Shown piece by piece: positions 1 to 6,157 of a DNA stretch of 8,385 nucleotides. The stretch covers positions 1 through 8,385 of the forward strand of contig CAZRFE010000089.1 of NCBI GenBank assembly GCA_964599565.1, given 5' to 3'. Below the pieces are notes generated by a model. That model had not been told where the DNA came from, ran no database searches, and was given only the letters and a program-made list of their open reading frames with translations. The stretch's first letter is position 1. The number at the start of each line of letters is the position of its first letter. Source of the DNA: JAJUFS01 sp964599565 (GTDB taxonomy: Bacteria; Pseudomonadota; Gammaproteobacteria; Natronospirales; JAJUFS01). Made by a program: the position numbers and the translations under genes.

Positions 1-623
1 AGCAGTTCGTCCGCATAGCGCGTGATGTTGAGGTAGTACATCGGCATTTCGCGCTTTTCTACCAGGGCGCCGGTTCGCCAGCCGCGGCCGTCGATCACCT
101 GCTCGTTCGCAAGCACGGTCTGATCGGCCGGATCCCAGTTCACGATGCCGGTCTTCTTGTATGCGATGCCCTTTTCACGCAGGCGGAGGAAAAACCACTG
201 GTTCCACCGGTAGTAGTCCGGCTGGCAGGTGGCAAGCTCGCGCTCCCAGTCGATCGCGAAACCGAGCGCCTTCAGCTGGCGGCGCATGTACGCGATGTTC
301 TCGTACGTCCACTTTGCCGGCGGCACGCCGTTCTGCATCGCCGCGTTTTCCGCGGGGAGACCGAATGCATCCCAGCCCATCGGCTGCAGCACGTTGAAGC
401 CGCGCATGCGCGCCTGGCGCGTGATCACGTCACCGATGGTGTAGTTGCGCACATGGCCCATGTGCAGCTTGCCGCTCGGGTACGGCAGCATGCTGAGGCA
501 GTAATACTTCGGACGGTCGCCGCGTTCCTCGCTGCGAAAGGTTTTCTGCTCGGTCCAGCGCTGCTGCGCGGCGCGCTCGATGTCCTGCGGTCTGTAAGCC
601 TTGTCCATGTCGTTGTCATTCAT
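1..623 (-). CDS. leuS: Leucyl-tRNA synthetase, N-terminal part (C-terminus outside window)
   Basis: Class Ia aminoacyl-tRNA synthetase that attaches leucine to tRNA-Leu in the cytoplasm. My translation from the ATG at 623 gives 207 residues before the window edge. It contains the class I signature PYPSGKLHMGH with HMGH at residues 54-57, followed by VRNYTIGDV, GWDAFGLPAE (83-92) and QTVLANEQVIDG (168-179), all diagnostic of bacterial LeuRS. The editing domain, KMSKS loop and anticodon-binding region lie beyond the edge. The cysteines that bind zinc in the E. coli enzyme are replaced here (NWDP at 162-165, GRGWRTG at 179-185), a known variant. The start overlaps the end of the upstream ligase gene by eight bases. 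A second in-frame ATG at 608 (residue 6) is a possible alternative start, since neither ATG has a strong Shine-Dalgarno sequence. The family call is essentially certain; only the start is open. Confidence 0.97.
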   Translation of the reverse strand, partial: MNDNDMDKAYRPQDIERAAQQRWTEQKTFRSEERGDRPKYYCLSMLPYPSGKLHMGHVRNYTIGDVITRQARMRGFNVLQPMGWDAFGLPAENAAMQNGVPPAKWTYENIAYMRRQLKALGFAIDWERELATCQPDYYRWNQWFFLRLREKGIAYKKTGIVNWDPADQTVLANEQVIDGRGWRTGALVEKREMPMYYLNITRYADEL

Positions 624-2298
624 CTCGAAGGAAAAGTTCGTTTGTCGCCGGCTGCGCGTGCAGTGCCGTCGCAAGCAGCAGAACCAGCATGCAATAGTAC
701 GTGATGCCCAGCGAGTGATTGAAGATCGTTTCCGTCAGGCCGGATACGGCGACGGACACCACGAATGCCATTCCCGCCATGCCGAAGACATCGCCGCGAC
801 GCCGGAAAACCAGGAACGGCGCAACATACACCGCGAAAAGCGCCAGCAGGCCGAGCAGGCCGCGCTCCGCGGCAACGGTGAACATCTCGTTGTGCGCATG
901 ATCGTATTCGGTGATCGACCAGGGACCCTCGCCTGCCGCCGCATGCGCTGTCGTCACCGCCGGGTATGCGCCTGTGCCGTGTCCGAGGACCGGCGCATCA
1001 AGGAACGCATCGCTCGCCGCCTGCCACATGTAGAACCGCGCACCGACCGACGTGTTCGCCGACGGGAATGCATATTCGCCGGCCGTTGACGCAACCGGCA
1101 GCAGGCGGATTTCATCGCCGGGTTCCAGGATTACGCGAACGCGCGAATCCTTCGTTGTCGATCCATCCAGCCGTATGCGCTGCCATGCGGTTGTACGGGT
1201 CTGAAGCCACGCGTCGCGCGCCGCGCCGTTCACAAGAAACATCGCCGTACCGCGCACGAGCAGCGTTGCATCCCGGCGGTCCGCGGGAACGTTTCGCGTC
1301 GGCAGCATCAGCCACGCAGCCTTTTTCCCCGCGTTGTGCAGGACGAGCACGTACTCGCCGTCACAGGCGAGCGAACGCAGCGATTCTGCGTCCTGTACGC
1401 GTTCGATACGAATCCCGAGCGCGTCGCCGTGCACGCGACCGTTGTCCACAAGCGCATGAAGAAACGTCTCGGACGCAGGACACGACGCCGCTTCCATCGG
1501 AACATCGAGTTTCGATCCTTCCTGGAACTGCGCGAGTTCCGCCACGCCCTGCTCGATGCGGCTTGTGACACTTTCATGGACACCGGATGCGAACATCGCC
1601 ACCGTACCGGCGAGCGCGCACGCAAGGACGCTGATCCAGCGGCGAACGGAACGCCCCGCCCACGCGATGGAAACAATGGCAATGACGACTGCAACGCTCA
1701 TGAGCGCGCCGCGCGTGCCGGAAAGCAGTACCGCAACCAGCGCGCCGAGCGTTCCCAGGACGGCTGCGATGCGTTGCCGGCGCTGCAGATACAGCATGCA
1801 CACAAGATTGACCGCGAACAGCGCTGCGCACAGATGGCCGAACACGATCGAGATCGTTTCCCCGCCCGCACGATCCGTCACCTGGATCTGCACGATGGCG
1901 ACAGCCGCGGCGAGCGCGCCACCGATCCATGTTGCATTCCGGATCAGCCACGCGCGCGCCGGCAACTGCATCAGCACGAAAAACACCGGCACCGCGGCGA
2001 GAAAGCGGATGTCGCGCCCGAGAATCTTCTCGCCAAGCCGCGTCTGCTCGCCAAGGAAGAAGCACAGCACACCCACGGCGAAATACGCCGCGAACGCAAA
2101 CAGCAAGAAACGCATCGATGCATCCGGCCGTTCACGCGGCCCGCGGACGAGCAGCCATGCGCCGGCAAGAAAGAAGACCGTGAATATCACGCTTGCGGAC
2201 TTGTCGACGACCAGCGCAAGCACCGGGAACGCGAACGCGAGCACGCTGCCTGCAAGCTGCCATCTCGAGTACACGCCGTTCACGCGAGGAATGTTCAC
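616..2298 (-). CDS. O-antigen ligase/polymerase-like membrane protein (WaaL/Wzy family) with extra periplasmic domain
   Basis: Predicted 560-residue inner-membrane protein with about twelve hydrophobic segments: roughly nine between residues 14 and 240, a long hydrophilic loop, then three at 478-497, 504-523 and 528-548. Family-type motifs are GRDIRFL (94-100), LSGTRGA (192-198) before a helix, NTSVGARFYMWQ (415-426) with PVLGHGTGAYP (436-446), and DHAHNEMF (466-473) just before the last three helices. Such proteins transfer an undecaprenyl-linked glycan to lipid A-core, polymerise it, or glycosylate proteins; sequence alone cannot separate these roles. At 560 residues it exceeds the 400-450 typical of simple ligases, because about 150 residues (265-412) are inserted in the periplasmic loop. 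The start is GTG at 2298, overlapping the lnt stop as GTGA, with GGGAG (2304-2308) five bases upstream. The gene ends inside leuS. The position between lnt and leuS is unusual. The family call is good; the substrate is unknown. Confidence 0.86.
   Translation of the reverse strand: MNIPRVNGVYSRWQLAGSVLAFAFPVLALVVDKSASVIFTVFFLAGAWLLVRGPRERPDASMRFLLFAFAAYFAVGVLCFFLGEQTRLGEKILGRDIRFLAAVPVFFVLMQLPARAWLIRNATWIGGALAAAVAIVQIQVTDRAGGETISIVFGHLCAALFAVNLVCMLYLQRRQRIAAVLGTLGALVAVLLSGTRGALMSVAVVIAIVSIAWAGRSVRRWISVLACALAGTVAMFASGVHESVTSRIEQGVAELAQFQEGSKLDVPMEAASCPASETFLHALVDNGRVHGDALGIRIERVQDAESLRSLACDGEYVLVLHNAGKKAAWLMLPTRNVPADRRDATLLVRGTAMFLVNGAARDAWLQTRTTAWQRIRLDGSTTKDSRVRVILEPGDEIRLLPVASTAGEYAFPSANTSVGARFYMWQAASDAFLDAPVLGHGTGAYPAVTTAHAAAGEGPWSITEYDHAHNEMFTVAAERGLLGLLALFAVYVAPFLVFRRRGDVFGMAGMAFVVSVAVSGLTETIFNHSLGITYYCMLVLLLATALHAQPATNELFLRDE
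1063..1506 (-). other. Inserted extracytoplasmic domain within the ligase-like protein (residues 265-412)
   Basis: This segment lies between the predicted ninth membrane helix and the conserved SVGARFYMWQ block, where ordinary family members have only a short linker. It is hydrophilic with alternating hydrophobic residues, as in beta strands: GEYVLVLHN (314-322), DATLLVRGTAMFLVNG (343-358), AWQRIRLDG (371-379) and SRVRVILEPGDEIRLLPV (385-402). Its only two cysteines, C273 and C312, could form a disulfide in the periplasm. I infer a beta-sandwich, perhaps a carbohydrate-binding or assembly module. I do not recognise a named family. Boundaries are approximate. Confidence 0.55.
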
Positions 2299-3809
2299 GC
2301 GCGCTCCCGGTAGCCGAGCACGGCCGCGATCGCGAGCAGCGCAAACGACAGCATTGCGATGAATACGTTGCCCCAGCGCACGTAGGGCGTGGCACCCGTG
2401 CGCGGCTCGACGTTCGCGCGCAGTACGCCGGTTTCGAACTGCGGCAACTGCGCGACAACGTCGCCGCGCTCGTCGACGATGGCGGTGACGCCGGTATTCG
2501 TCGCGCGCGCGAGCCAGCGCCCGGTTTCGATCGCGCGCATGCGCGCGATCTGGAAATGCTGCAGCGGGCCGATGGAGCGGCCGAACCAGCCGTCGTTGCT
2601 GATGTTCACGAGAAGTCCTGCGTCCGGCAGCGCGGTGATGACTTCCTCGCCGAACACCGCCTCGTAGCAGATCATCACGGCGACCGAGAGGTCCGCGGAA
2701 ATGCGCAGCGCAGAACCATCGGTTCCCGTTTCGAAATCGCTGTATGGCAGGTTCATGAGGCGCAGCCAGTGACGCACGAAATCCGGCACCGGAAAGTATT
2801 CGCCGAACGGCACAAGGTGACGCTTGTGATAGAAACGCCGCTCCGGGCCGCCGAGCACGACACTGCTGTTGAAATACACATCATGCTCGTAATCATGCAC
2901 GAGCGTGCCCGTCAGCAAACGTTGTTCGCCGTCCAGCAGTTCGTCCTCGAGCTGCTGGTAGAAGCCTCGGTCAAGCTGGTAATAGAGCGCGGGAATCGCC
3001 GCCTCCGGCCAGATGAACAGGTCCGCGTCGTCGTTCGCGCGCGTCAGCGACCAGTAGCGTTCCATGGTCGGCAGGCGATTCTCCGGCAGCCATTTCTGGT
3101 CCTGCCCGAAATTTCCCTGCATGAGCGCAACATCAACCGCAACACCTTGCGCGCGCGTCCATTCCGTGTTGCGCAGCATCCAGCCGCCAAGCAGCACGCC
3201 GGCAGCGACAGCGAGCGCCAGCGCGCGCGTTGCACGGGACGCATCCAGCAGCAGCGCAAGCGCACCGGCGAGCATGACGACGACGAGCGATACACCGAAC
3301 ACGCCGGCAAGCGGCGCGTAACCGGCAAGCCATGTATCGGTATGCGCATAGCCGAGTGCGAACCACGGAAAGCCGCTCATGAACCAGCCGCGTATCCATT
3401 CAAGCAATGCCCACAGCGCCGGCGCCCACAGGAGATGGCGCGCCACTGGCTGTCGCGGCGAAAAGCGTGCGGTGAGCCACGCGAACAATGCGTAGTACGC
3501 CGCCATGATCGCGATGAGCACGAGCATCAGCAGCACCGCGAGAATGGCGGGCGTCTTGCCGAAGTCATGGATACTTATATATAGCCAGTACATGCCGCCC
3601 GCGAACCACGCGGCACCGAAGCAGAATCCGAGCGCGGCGGCGCGGCGCGGCGGCGCGGCGGCAACCAGCACGAGCAGCAGCGCAACGGTGACGACCGGGA
3701 TGACATGCAGCCCGAACGGCGCGAACGCAAAAACGTTCGCCGCCCCGGCAAGGGCGGCGATGGGAAGGGAAACCGGGCTGCGAATCAGCGACGCGGGGAG
3801 TTTCAGCAT
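2295..3809 (-). CDS. lnt: Apolipoprotein N-acyltransferase
   Basis: Integral inner-membrane enzyme that adds the third acyl chain to the N-terminal cysteine of lipoproteins, taking it from a phospholipid and completing lipoprotein maturation before Lol sorting. The 504-residue product has the usual length. It shows an N-terminal bundle of hydrophobic helices (about 16-212), a periplasmic nitrilase-fold domain (about 224-470) and a final helix (481-499). The triad residues are visible: E269 in FIWPEA, K329 in YHKRHLVPFGEYFP and C381 in MICYEAVFG, matching E267, K335 and C387 of E. coli. NISNDGWFG (402-410) and QIARMRAIETGR (420-431) are further hallmarks. The ATG at 3809 follows the corC stop by ten bases and has no clear Shine-Dalgarno sequence, so it probably depends on coupling. 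A three-codon out-of-frame ATG reading frame (3814-3803) overlaps the start. The stop overlaps the next gene as GTGA. Confidence 0.97.
   Translation of the reverse strand: MLKLPASLIRSPVSLPIAALAGAANVFAFAPFGLHVIPVVTVALLLVLVAAAPPRRAAALGFCFGAAWFAGGMYWLYISIHDFGKTPAILAVLLMLVLIAIMAAYYALFAWLTARFSPRQPVARHLLWAPALWALLEWIRGWFMSGFPWFALGYAHTDTWLAGYAPLAGVFGVSLVVVMLAGALALLLDASRATRALALAVAAGVLLGGWMLRNTEWTRAQGVAVDVALMQGNFGQDQKWLPENRLPTMERYWSLTRANDDADLFIWPEAAIPALYYQLDRGFYQQLEDELLDGEQRLLTGTLVHDYEHDVYFNSSVVLGGPERRFYHKRHLVPFGEYFPVPDFVRHWLRLMNLPYSDFETGTDGSALRISADLSVAVMICYEAVFGEEVITALPDAGLLVNISNDGWFGRSIGPLQHFQIARMRAIETGRWLARATNTGVTAIVDERGDVVAQLPQFETGVLRANVEPRTGATPYVRWGNVFIAMLSFALLAIAAVLGYRERA
2529..2550. repeat. Perfect 22-bp palindrome inside lnt
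   Basis: The arm gatcgcgcgca is followed directly by its exact reverse complement tgcgcgcgatc with no spacer. It encodes IARMRAI (421-427) of Lnt, a conserved stretch, so much of the symmetry follows from the protein sequence plus GC-rich codon choice. Confidence 0.9.
3632..3657. repeat. Tandem duplication of a 13-bp GC-rich unit inside lnt
   Basis: The unit gcgcggcggcgcg occurs twice in direct succession (3632-3644 and 3645-3657). It encodes the Ala/Pro/Arg-rich loop APPRRAAAL (about residues 52-60) between the first membrane segments of Lnt. The unit length is not a multiple of three, so gain or loss of one copy would shift the lnt frame. Confidence 0.85.
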
Positions 3810-3819
3810 GTCATGGCGG

Positions 3820-4701
3820 TCAGCCGCTGCCTTCCGGCGCTGCAGCCAGCACGTTGACTTCCAGCAGGTGCACGCGCCGGTTGTCCGCGCGGCTCACGCG
3901 AAAGCGGAAGCGATCGATCGCGATCGTCTCGCCGCGCCGCGGCATGTGGCCTATCGCGTTCATCACGAAACCGCCGATGGTGTCGAATTCCTCGTCGCTG
4001 AAATCCGCGCCGAAGTATTCGTTGAAATCCGCAATCGCGGTCAGCGCCTTGACGGTGTAGCGCGTCTCGTTGTGCCGGAGAATCTCGGTTTCCTCTTCGA
4101 CGTCATGCTCGTCGTCGATCTCGCCGACGATCTGCTCCAGCACGTCCTCGATGGTCACGAGTCCCGCGACGCCGCCGTATTCGTCCACGACGATGGCCAT
4201 GTGGTTGCGGCTGGAACGGAATTCCTTCAAAAGCACGTTCAGCCGCTTCGATTCGGGTATGAACGTGGCCGGGCGCAGGTATTCGCGCACGTTGAAACCG
4301 CCCGGTTTTTCCACCCAGAAACGCAGCAGGTCCTTCGCAAGCACGATGCCGAGCACCTCGTCGCGCGATTCGCCGATGACGGGAAAACGCGAGTGTCCCG
4401 ATTCGATGATGATCGGCAGGACCTCGGCTTCGGTGGCATCACGCTCGATCACGGCCATCTGCGAGCGCGGGATCATCACGTCGCGCACCTGCATGTCCGC
4501 AACCTGCAGCACGCCTTCGAGCATGGCCTGCGCGTCGGCGTCGAACAGGTTGCGCTTCTGCGCATCGCGCAGCAGTTCGAGAAGTTCCTCGCGGTCGCGC
4601 GGTTCGCCGGAAAGCACCATGCCGATGCGATCGAGCCAGCCGCGTATGCCGGAGCCGTTGCCAGTGTCAGTGGGACTGGGAGGAGGTTGGTCGTCGGACA
4701 T
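3820..4701 (-). CDS. corC: CorC/YbeX family CBS-domain protein
   Basis: A 293-residue protein of the CorC/YbeX/HlyC family. It has a hydrophilic N-terminus, then a paired CBS module: the first unit begins at DVMIPRSQM (74-82) and ends near residue 130 after GIVLAKDLL, and the second runs about 140-195 with MAIVVDEYGGVAGLVTIEDVLEQIVGEI (168-195). It ends in a transporter-associated CorC/HlyC C-terminal domain (about 212-285, with EFDTIGGFV). No membrane helices are visible, so it is the short soluble form rather than a DUF21-anchored protein. The family is linked to magnesium/cobalt homeostasis through CorA, and YbeX has also been connected with ribosome metabolism in E. coli; the exact role is unsettled. 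The ATG at 4701 is five bases after the ybeY stop. The nearest purine-rich block (AGGA) is about twelve bases upstream, so coupling to ybeY is likely. Confidence 0.95.
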   Translation of the reverse strand: MSDDQPPPSPTDTGNGSGIRGWLDRIGMVLSGEPRDREELLELLRDAQKRNLFDADAQAMLEGVLQVADMQVRDVMIPRSQMAVIERDATEAEVLPIIIESGHSRFPVIGESRDEVLGIVLAKDLLRFWVEKPGGFNVREYLRPATFIPESKRLNVLLKEFRSSRNHMAIVVDEYGGVAGLVTIEDVLEQIVGEIDDEHDVEEETEILRHNETRYTVKALTAIADFNEYFGADFSDEEFDTIGGFVMNAIGHMPRRGETIAIDRFRFRVSRADNRRVHLLEVNVLAAAPEGSG

Positions 4702-4706
4702 GCAGA

Positions 4707-5162
4707 TCAGTTTTCCTGGTAAGGGTCGGGGTAGCCTAAGCGCGCCATGATTTCCGTTTCAAGCGATTCCATGACATTGGCGTCGGATTCCGTCTCGTGA
4801 TCGAAATCGAGCAGGTGCAGGCAGCCATGCACGGTGAGATGCGCCCAGTGCGCGATCGCCGGTTTGCCCTGCTCCGCGGCTTCGCGCGCCACCACGGGCG
4901 CGCACAGCACGAGATCGCCAAGCAGCGCGACGCCGATGTCTTCCGGCAGGTCGGCGGGGAAGCTGAGCACGTTCGTTGCGTAATCGCGCCCGCGGTAATC
5001 GCGATTGAGCGCGCGGCCTTCGGCTTCATCGACGACGCGAATGGAAAGCTCCGCATCCGCGCGCCGTTCTTCCAGCGCGGCTTCCGCCCAGCGGCGGAAA
5101 TCGTCCGTCGCCGGCGCCTCGCGAACGCCATCTGCATACTGGACATCAAGTTCGAGCGTCAC
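4707..5162 (-). CDS. ybeY: Endoribonuclease YbeY (rRNA maturation factor)
   Basis: Single-domain metal-dependent RNase of 151 residues, the usual size. In E. coli it acts in 16S rRNA 3'-end maturation and in 70S ribosome quality control with RNase R. The metal-binding motif HGCLHLLDFDH is at 112-122, giving ligands H112, H116 and H122. The position that is usually Gly within this motif is Asp118 here, which leaves the histidine spacing intact. RGRDYATNVLSFP (57-69), including the conserved Arg59, and LLGDLVLC (80-87) are also typical. The start is GTG at 5162, overlapping the ybeZ stop as GTGA, with a good ribosome-binding site (GGGGAAG, 5167-5173) four bases upstream. It lies directly after the PhoH-type ATPase gene, the usual arrangement for this pair. 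Confidence 0.96.
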   Translation of the reverse strand: MTLELDVQYADGVREAPATDDFRRWAEAALEERRADAELSIRVVDEAEGRALNRDYRGRDYATNVLSFPADLPEDIGVALLGDLVLCAPVVAREAAEQGKPAIAHWAHLTVHGCLHLLDFDHETESDANVMESLETEIMARLGYPDPYQEN

Positions 5163-6157
5163 TGGTCTTCCCCGCCCTGGCTTTCATATGCCTCGACGAT
5201 CCGCTGCACGAGGTTGTGCCGCACGACGTCGCGCGCAGAGAAGAACGTGAAGCTCACGCCATCGACATCCTTCAGCACTTCGATGGCGTGGCGCAGGCCG
5301 GAGCGGATGTGGCGCGGCAGGTCGATCTGCGTCACGTCGCCGTTCACCACCGCGCGCGAACCGAAGCCGATGCGCGTGAGAAACATCTTCATCTGTTCGA
5401 CGGTCGTGTTCTGCGCTTCATCGAGAAGGATGAACGATTCGTTCAGCGTGCGGCCGCGCATGAATGCAAGCGGCGCGACCTCGATGACGTTGCGCTCGAT
5501 GAGCCGCGCGACCTTCTCGAAGCCGAGCATCTCGTACAGCGCGTCGTACATGGGACGAAGATAAGGGTCGACCTTCTGGCTGAGATCGCCGGGAAGAAAA
5601 CCGAGCTTCTCGCCTGCCTCGACGGCGGGGCGCACCAGCACGAGCCGGCGTACCTCGTCGCGTTCCAGCGCCTCGACGGCGCTCGCCACCGCGAGATATG
5701 TCTTGCCCGTACCGGCAGGGCCGACGCCGAAACTGAGATCATGCGTGCGGATGCAGGAGAGATATGCACGCTGCGCGGGTCCGCGACCGCGAACCTGGCC
5801 GCGTTTCGTCTGCACGATGACGTCTTCCTGCTCACGCCGCTCGCTGTCCTTGCCGATCATCTCCTCCGCGCCGGATTCCTGCAGCGAAAGATGCACGCGT
5901 TCCGGCGTCAGCGTTTCCTTGCCCGCAACGCGGTAGAGGTCGCGCAGGATTTCCGCCGCGACTTCAGATGCATTGCCGTCACCGATGATCTGGAAATGCG
6001 TGCCGCGGTTGCTGATCTCCACGCCAAGACGCCGTTCGACCTGCCGAAGGTGCGCATCGAATGCGCCGCACAGGTTGGCAAGGCGTTCGTTGTTCTCGGG
6101 GGAAAGAACGATGTCGACGGTGTGAGGTTGTGCGTTCAAGCCGTTACCTGTTTTCAC
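5159..6157 (-). CDS. ybeZ: PhoH-family ATPase YbeZ
   Basis: Cytoplasmic P-loop NTPase of the PhoH-like family, usually encoded beside ybeY and thought to work with it in RNA metabolism; the biochemical role is not firmly settled. The 332-residue product has an N-terminal region typical of YbeZ (LANLCGAFDAHLRQVERRLG, 26-45). The ATPase core has Walker A GPAGTGKT at 146-153 and Walker B FILLDEAQN at 242-250, followed by TRIGFGSRAVVNGDVTQIDL (261-280). The chosen start is GTG at 6157, forming a GTGA overlap with the miaB stop. A TTG at 6139 (residue 7) is a real alternative: it has an AGG seven bases upstream and gives an N-terminus that lines up with E. coli YbeZ. The reading frame stays open upstream to 6274, but that part lies inside miaB and lacks family character. 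The family is certain; the start is uncertain by six codons. Confidence 0.95.
   Translation of the reverse strand: MKTGNGLNAQPHTVDIVLSPENNERLANLCGAFDAHLRQVERRLGVEISNRGTHFQIIGDGNASEVAAEILRDLYRVAGKETLTPERVHLSLQESGAEEMIGKDSERREQEDVIVQTKRGQVRGRGPAQRAYLSCIRTHDLSFGVGPAGTGKTYLAVASAVEALERDEVRRLVLVRPAVEAGEKLGFLPGDLSQKVDPYLRPMYDALYEMLGFEKVARLIERNVIEVAPLAFMRGRTLNESFILLDEAQNTTVEQMKMFLTRIGFGSRAVVNGDVTQIDLPRHIRSGLRHAIEVLKDVDGVSFTFFSARDVVRHNLVQRIVEAYESQGGEDQ

Noticed and set aside
2193..3584. Long open frame on the plus strand opposite lnt (463 codons)
   Set aside because: It is low-complexity Arg/Ala/His/Glu-rich translation with no family character, while the minus strand encodes a complete Lnt with its full catalytic triad.
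3911..3926. Repeated cgatcg units resembling a binding-site cluster
   Set aside because: They fall on ordinary Ile-Ala-Ile-Asp-Arg codons of CorC, are short, and show no further copies arranged like operators or an origin.
3505..4722. Plus-strand open frame opposite corC (405 codons)
   Set aside because: It is the mirror of CorC codons, with no recognisable domain or ribosome-binding site.
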